A DNA stretch of 32,162 nt from contig VGID01000046.1 in assembly GCA_016868035.1 (NCBI GenBank), positions 1-32,162 on the forward strand, in the 5' to 3' direction. Positions 30,836-32,162 of the stretch are shown here, piece after piece (within the stretch, counting starts at the first letter, position 1; each line of letters starts with the position of its first letter). Made by a program: the position numbers and the translations under genes. This stretch comes from Betaproteobacteria bacterium. GTDB taxonomy: Bacteria > Pseudomonadota > Gammaproteobacteria > Burkholderiales > SG8-41. The notes below the pieces were generated by a model that worked only from the letters and a program-made list of their open reading frames with translations, was not told the DNA's origin and ran no database searches.

Positions 30836-31930
30836 TTAGAGACCGTAGAGCTTGGGACACGTGCGGCACGCTTCCGGGGCGGGCGGCAGCTGCTCTGAAG
30901 CGGCGGCGCGCGTCGTGCCGCCGACGGCCATCTTCGCCACGCCCAGAAGCCGTTGCGAGAATTGCGCGCGGAAATCATGGTAGGCCGGGTTCTCCCAGAT
31001 CTCCATCAGCGGCTGATCGTTGACGTTTCCGAATCGCACGGACGGAATCGAGACCGGTTCACCGTCGAATACACGCGGAATTTCCTGCTGCCCGGTTACC
31101 GACGTGTAGACGCAAGGCGAGACCCAACCGTCGGCCGATATGAAAAGGATCTTCAGCGGGTTCAAATCGCAGACGGCCACGTCCCGCGGTTGCAGCGGAT
31201 AGGGACGGAAGGAGATCCGGGCCCGCCGGGCTTCGTGCTTTGCCTGGTCAAGGAACTCACGGGCCGCCCGTGCCTGGGGGGAGAGCGAGTAGGCCTTCAG
31301 ATCTTCCAGCCCGGTGGTGATCGCGTAGTCCAGATTGGTGGCGACCAGCTCATCGGCTCCGATTCGAGATGCCAGTTTCACCACGTCGGGAAGTTCCGCG
31401 AGGTTGGTCCGCGTCATGAGAAAGAGCAGCTCCACTTTGGGCGTCGTGCTCTTTCTCTGCGCCCGCAGTGCGAGGCAGCGGCGGACGTTTTCGAGCAGCC
31501 GCTCGAAGTTCGAACCCGGGCGGATCGCTTCGTGGGTGCTCGCCGTGGCACCTGCGATGGACACCGCCAGCACGTCGAGGCCAAGGTCCAGAAGGCGCCC
31601 GCTGGTGCTGCCGGTGAGGCGCGTGGCGTTGGTGGTGAAGCCGACGCGGCAGCCGGCGCTCTTGGCGAGCGCGATCATGTCGAAGAGGCGGCGGTGGAGC
31701 AGCGGTTCGCCCCAACCTTGCAGATAGACCCACTTCGTCTTCCCGAACGCGGCGGCGATCCGCTCGAAGCTCTCCCAAGAGAGGTCCACGCTCGGCCACC
31801 AGTCGGCGAAGACGGTCACGGGACACATGACGCAGCGGATGTTGCAGCGCGAGGTGACCTCGATCTGGAACGCCTCGAACGGCCGTGCGGGTTCGCGGTT
31901 TCTGAACCAGCCCACCAGTGGCCCTGCCAT
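30836..31930 (-). CDS. Radical SAM/SPASM-domain protein
   Basis: This 364-residue enzyme has the radical SAM cluster motif SRCNIRCVMC (Cys29, Cys33, Cys36). It also has a GEP-type SAM-binding motif in LQGWGEPLL (72-76), VGFTTNATRL and LAVSIAGATA. The C-terminal part has further cysteines in AVCDLNP, WVSPCVYTS and CRTCPKLYGL (Cys355, Cys358), as in SPASM or twitch domains that hold an auxiliary iron-sulfur cluster. SPASM enzymes often modify peptides or cofactors. The gene leads four tightly coupled genes with two GNAT-fold proteins and a TraB protein. No precursor peptide gene is evident next to it. The ATG at 31930 is preceded by a gap holding the upstream gene's terminator. Confidence 0.9.
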   Translation of the reverse strand: MAGPLVGWFRNREPARPFEAFQIEVTSRCNIRCVMCPVTVFADWWPSVDLSWESFERIAAAFGKTKWVYLQGWGEPLLHRRLFDMIALAKSAGCRVGFTTNATRLTGSTSGRLLDLGLDVLAVSIAGATASTHEAIRPGSNFERLLENVRRCLALRAQRKSTTPKVELLFLMTRTNLAELPDVVKLASRIGADELVATNLDYAITTGLEDLKAYSLSPQARAAREFLDQAKHEARRARISFRPYPLQPRDVAVCDLNPLKILFISADGWVSPCVYTSVTGQQEIPRVFDGEPVSIPSVRFGNVNDQPLMEIWENPAYHDFRAQFSQRLLGVAKMAVGGTTRAAASEQLPPAPEACRTCPKLYGL

Positions 31931-31970
31931 CGCCTAATCGTACGCCGATCCCGAGCACCGGGCCAGAGCG

Positions 31971-31999
31971 AAAAAAAGGCCCCGCGTTTCCGCGGGGCC
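31971..31999 (-). terminator. Strong intrinsic terminator (minus strand)
   Basis: On the minus strand GGCCCCGCG, a GAAA loop and CGCGGGGCC form a perfect nine-base-pair stem followed by seven Ts. It ends transcription from the membrane-protein gene at the right edge, so the radical SAM operon needs its own promoter between here and 31930. No clear promoter is seen in that ~40-bp stretch. Confidence 0.93.
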
Positions 32000-32064
32000 C
32001 GCGATTCCGAAACCCGGCGGGCGGCTCCGCCCGGACGAGCCGGGCGGTTGCGCACCCCGGATGC

Positions 32065-32162
32065 CTACTTGATATCGGGCACGGGGAAGAGGTACCCGCC
32101 GAAGAGCAGGTAGGCCAGCAGCAGCGTCCAGAAGACATTCAGGGCCTGTGCCGCGATGAACG
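32065..32162 (-). CDS. C-terminus of a membrane protein (partial)
   Basis: The last 32 codons of a minus-strand gene that begins outside the window. The visible end has a hydrophobic helix (NVFWTLLLAYLLFGGYLF) and finishes PVPDIK before a TAG stop. It is probably an integral membrane protein with its C-terminus just outside the last helix. The family is not recognisable from this fragment. Confidence 0.7.
   Translation of the reverse strand, partial: FIAAQALNVFWTLLLAYLLFGGYLFPVPDIK

Overview
The window is GC-rich with dense coding and short gaps. The alaC-hom-thrC run, a MoxR/DUF58/TgpA operon, a nadC gene and large PAS-rich signalling proteins suggest a betaproteobacterium, perhaps environmental or known only from metagenomes. 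This assignment rests on gene order and protein style, not on a marker gene. No rRNA, tRNA, CRISPR array or complete insertion sequence is visible.

Layout. (1) 1-4371, minus strand: moxR-like ATPase, DUF58 protein, transglutaminase TgpA. Every gap in this operon is filled by 7-bp tandem repeats. (2) 4381-5018: eroded remains of two divergent genes, the start of the GNAT domain of a Pat-like protein acetyltransferase (minus) and the C-terminal half of a histone-deacetylase/AcuC-like enzyme (plus, at least two frameshifts). (3) 5245-18133, plus: a 13-kb signalling block. It holds a membrane multi-PAS histidine kinase with an ethylene-receptor-like membrane domain, a receiver/NarX-type kinase hybrid, a NarL-type regulator, a single-domain receiver, and a 2372-residue receiver/PAS/GAF/GGDEF/EAL/receiver protein. 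Together they look like a phosphorelay feeding cyclic-di-GMP turnover and one DNA-binding regulator. (4) 18130-22359: a Mth938-type protein (minus), then alaC, hom and thrC (plus), making alanine and threonine. hom and thrC are separated by an inverted pair of heptamer arrays that runs into the thrC start codon. (5) 22360-23523: a lower-GC insert with a type II toxin-antitoxin pair, bracketed by inverted copies of a composite intergenic repeat and preceded by a strongly self-complementary element. (6) 23522-28020: nadC (minus), a membrane-anchored FMN glutamate-synthase-like protein (plus), and a DASS-type transporter coupled to a CBS-domain protein (minus). (7) 28309-31930, minus: a tightly coupled four-gene operon of radical SAM/SPASM protein, two paralogous GNAT-fold acyltransferases and a TraB/GumN protein. 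I do not recognise it as a described pathway. (8) 32065-end: the C-terminus of a membrane protein, separated by a strong terminator.

The best candidates for something undescribed are the radical SAM/double acyltransferase/TraB operon, the inverted heptamer arrays found at several intergenic sites, and the signalling block with its very large c-di-GMP protein.
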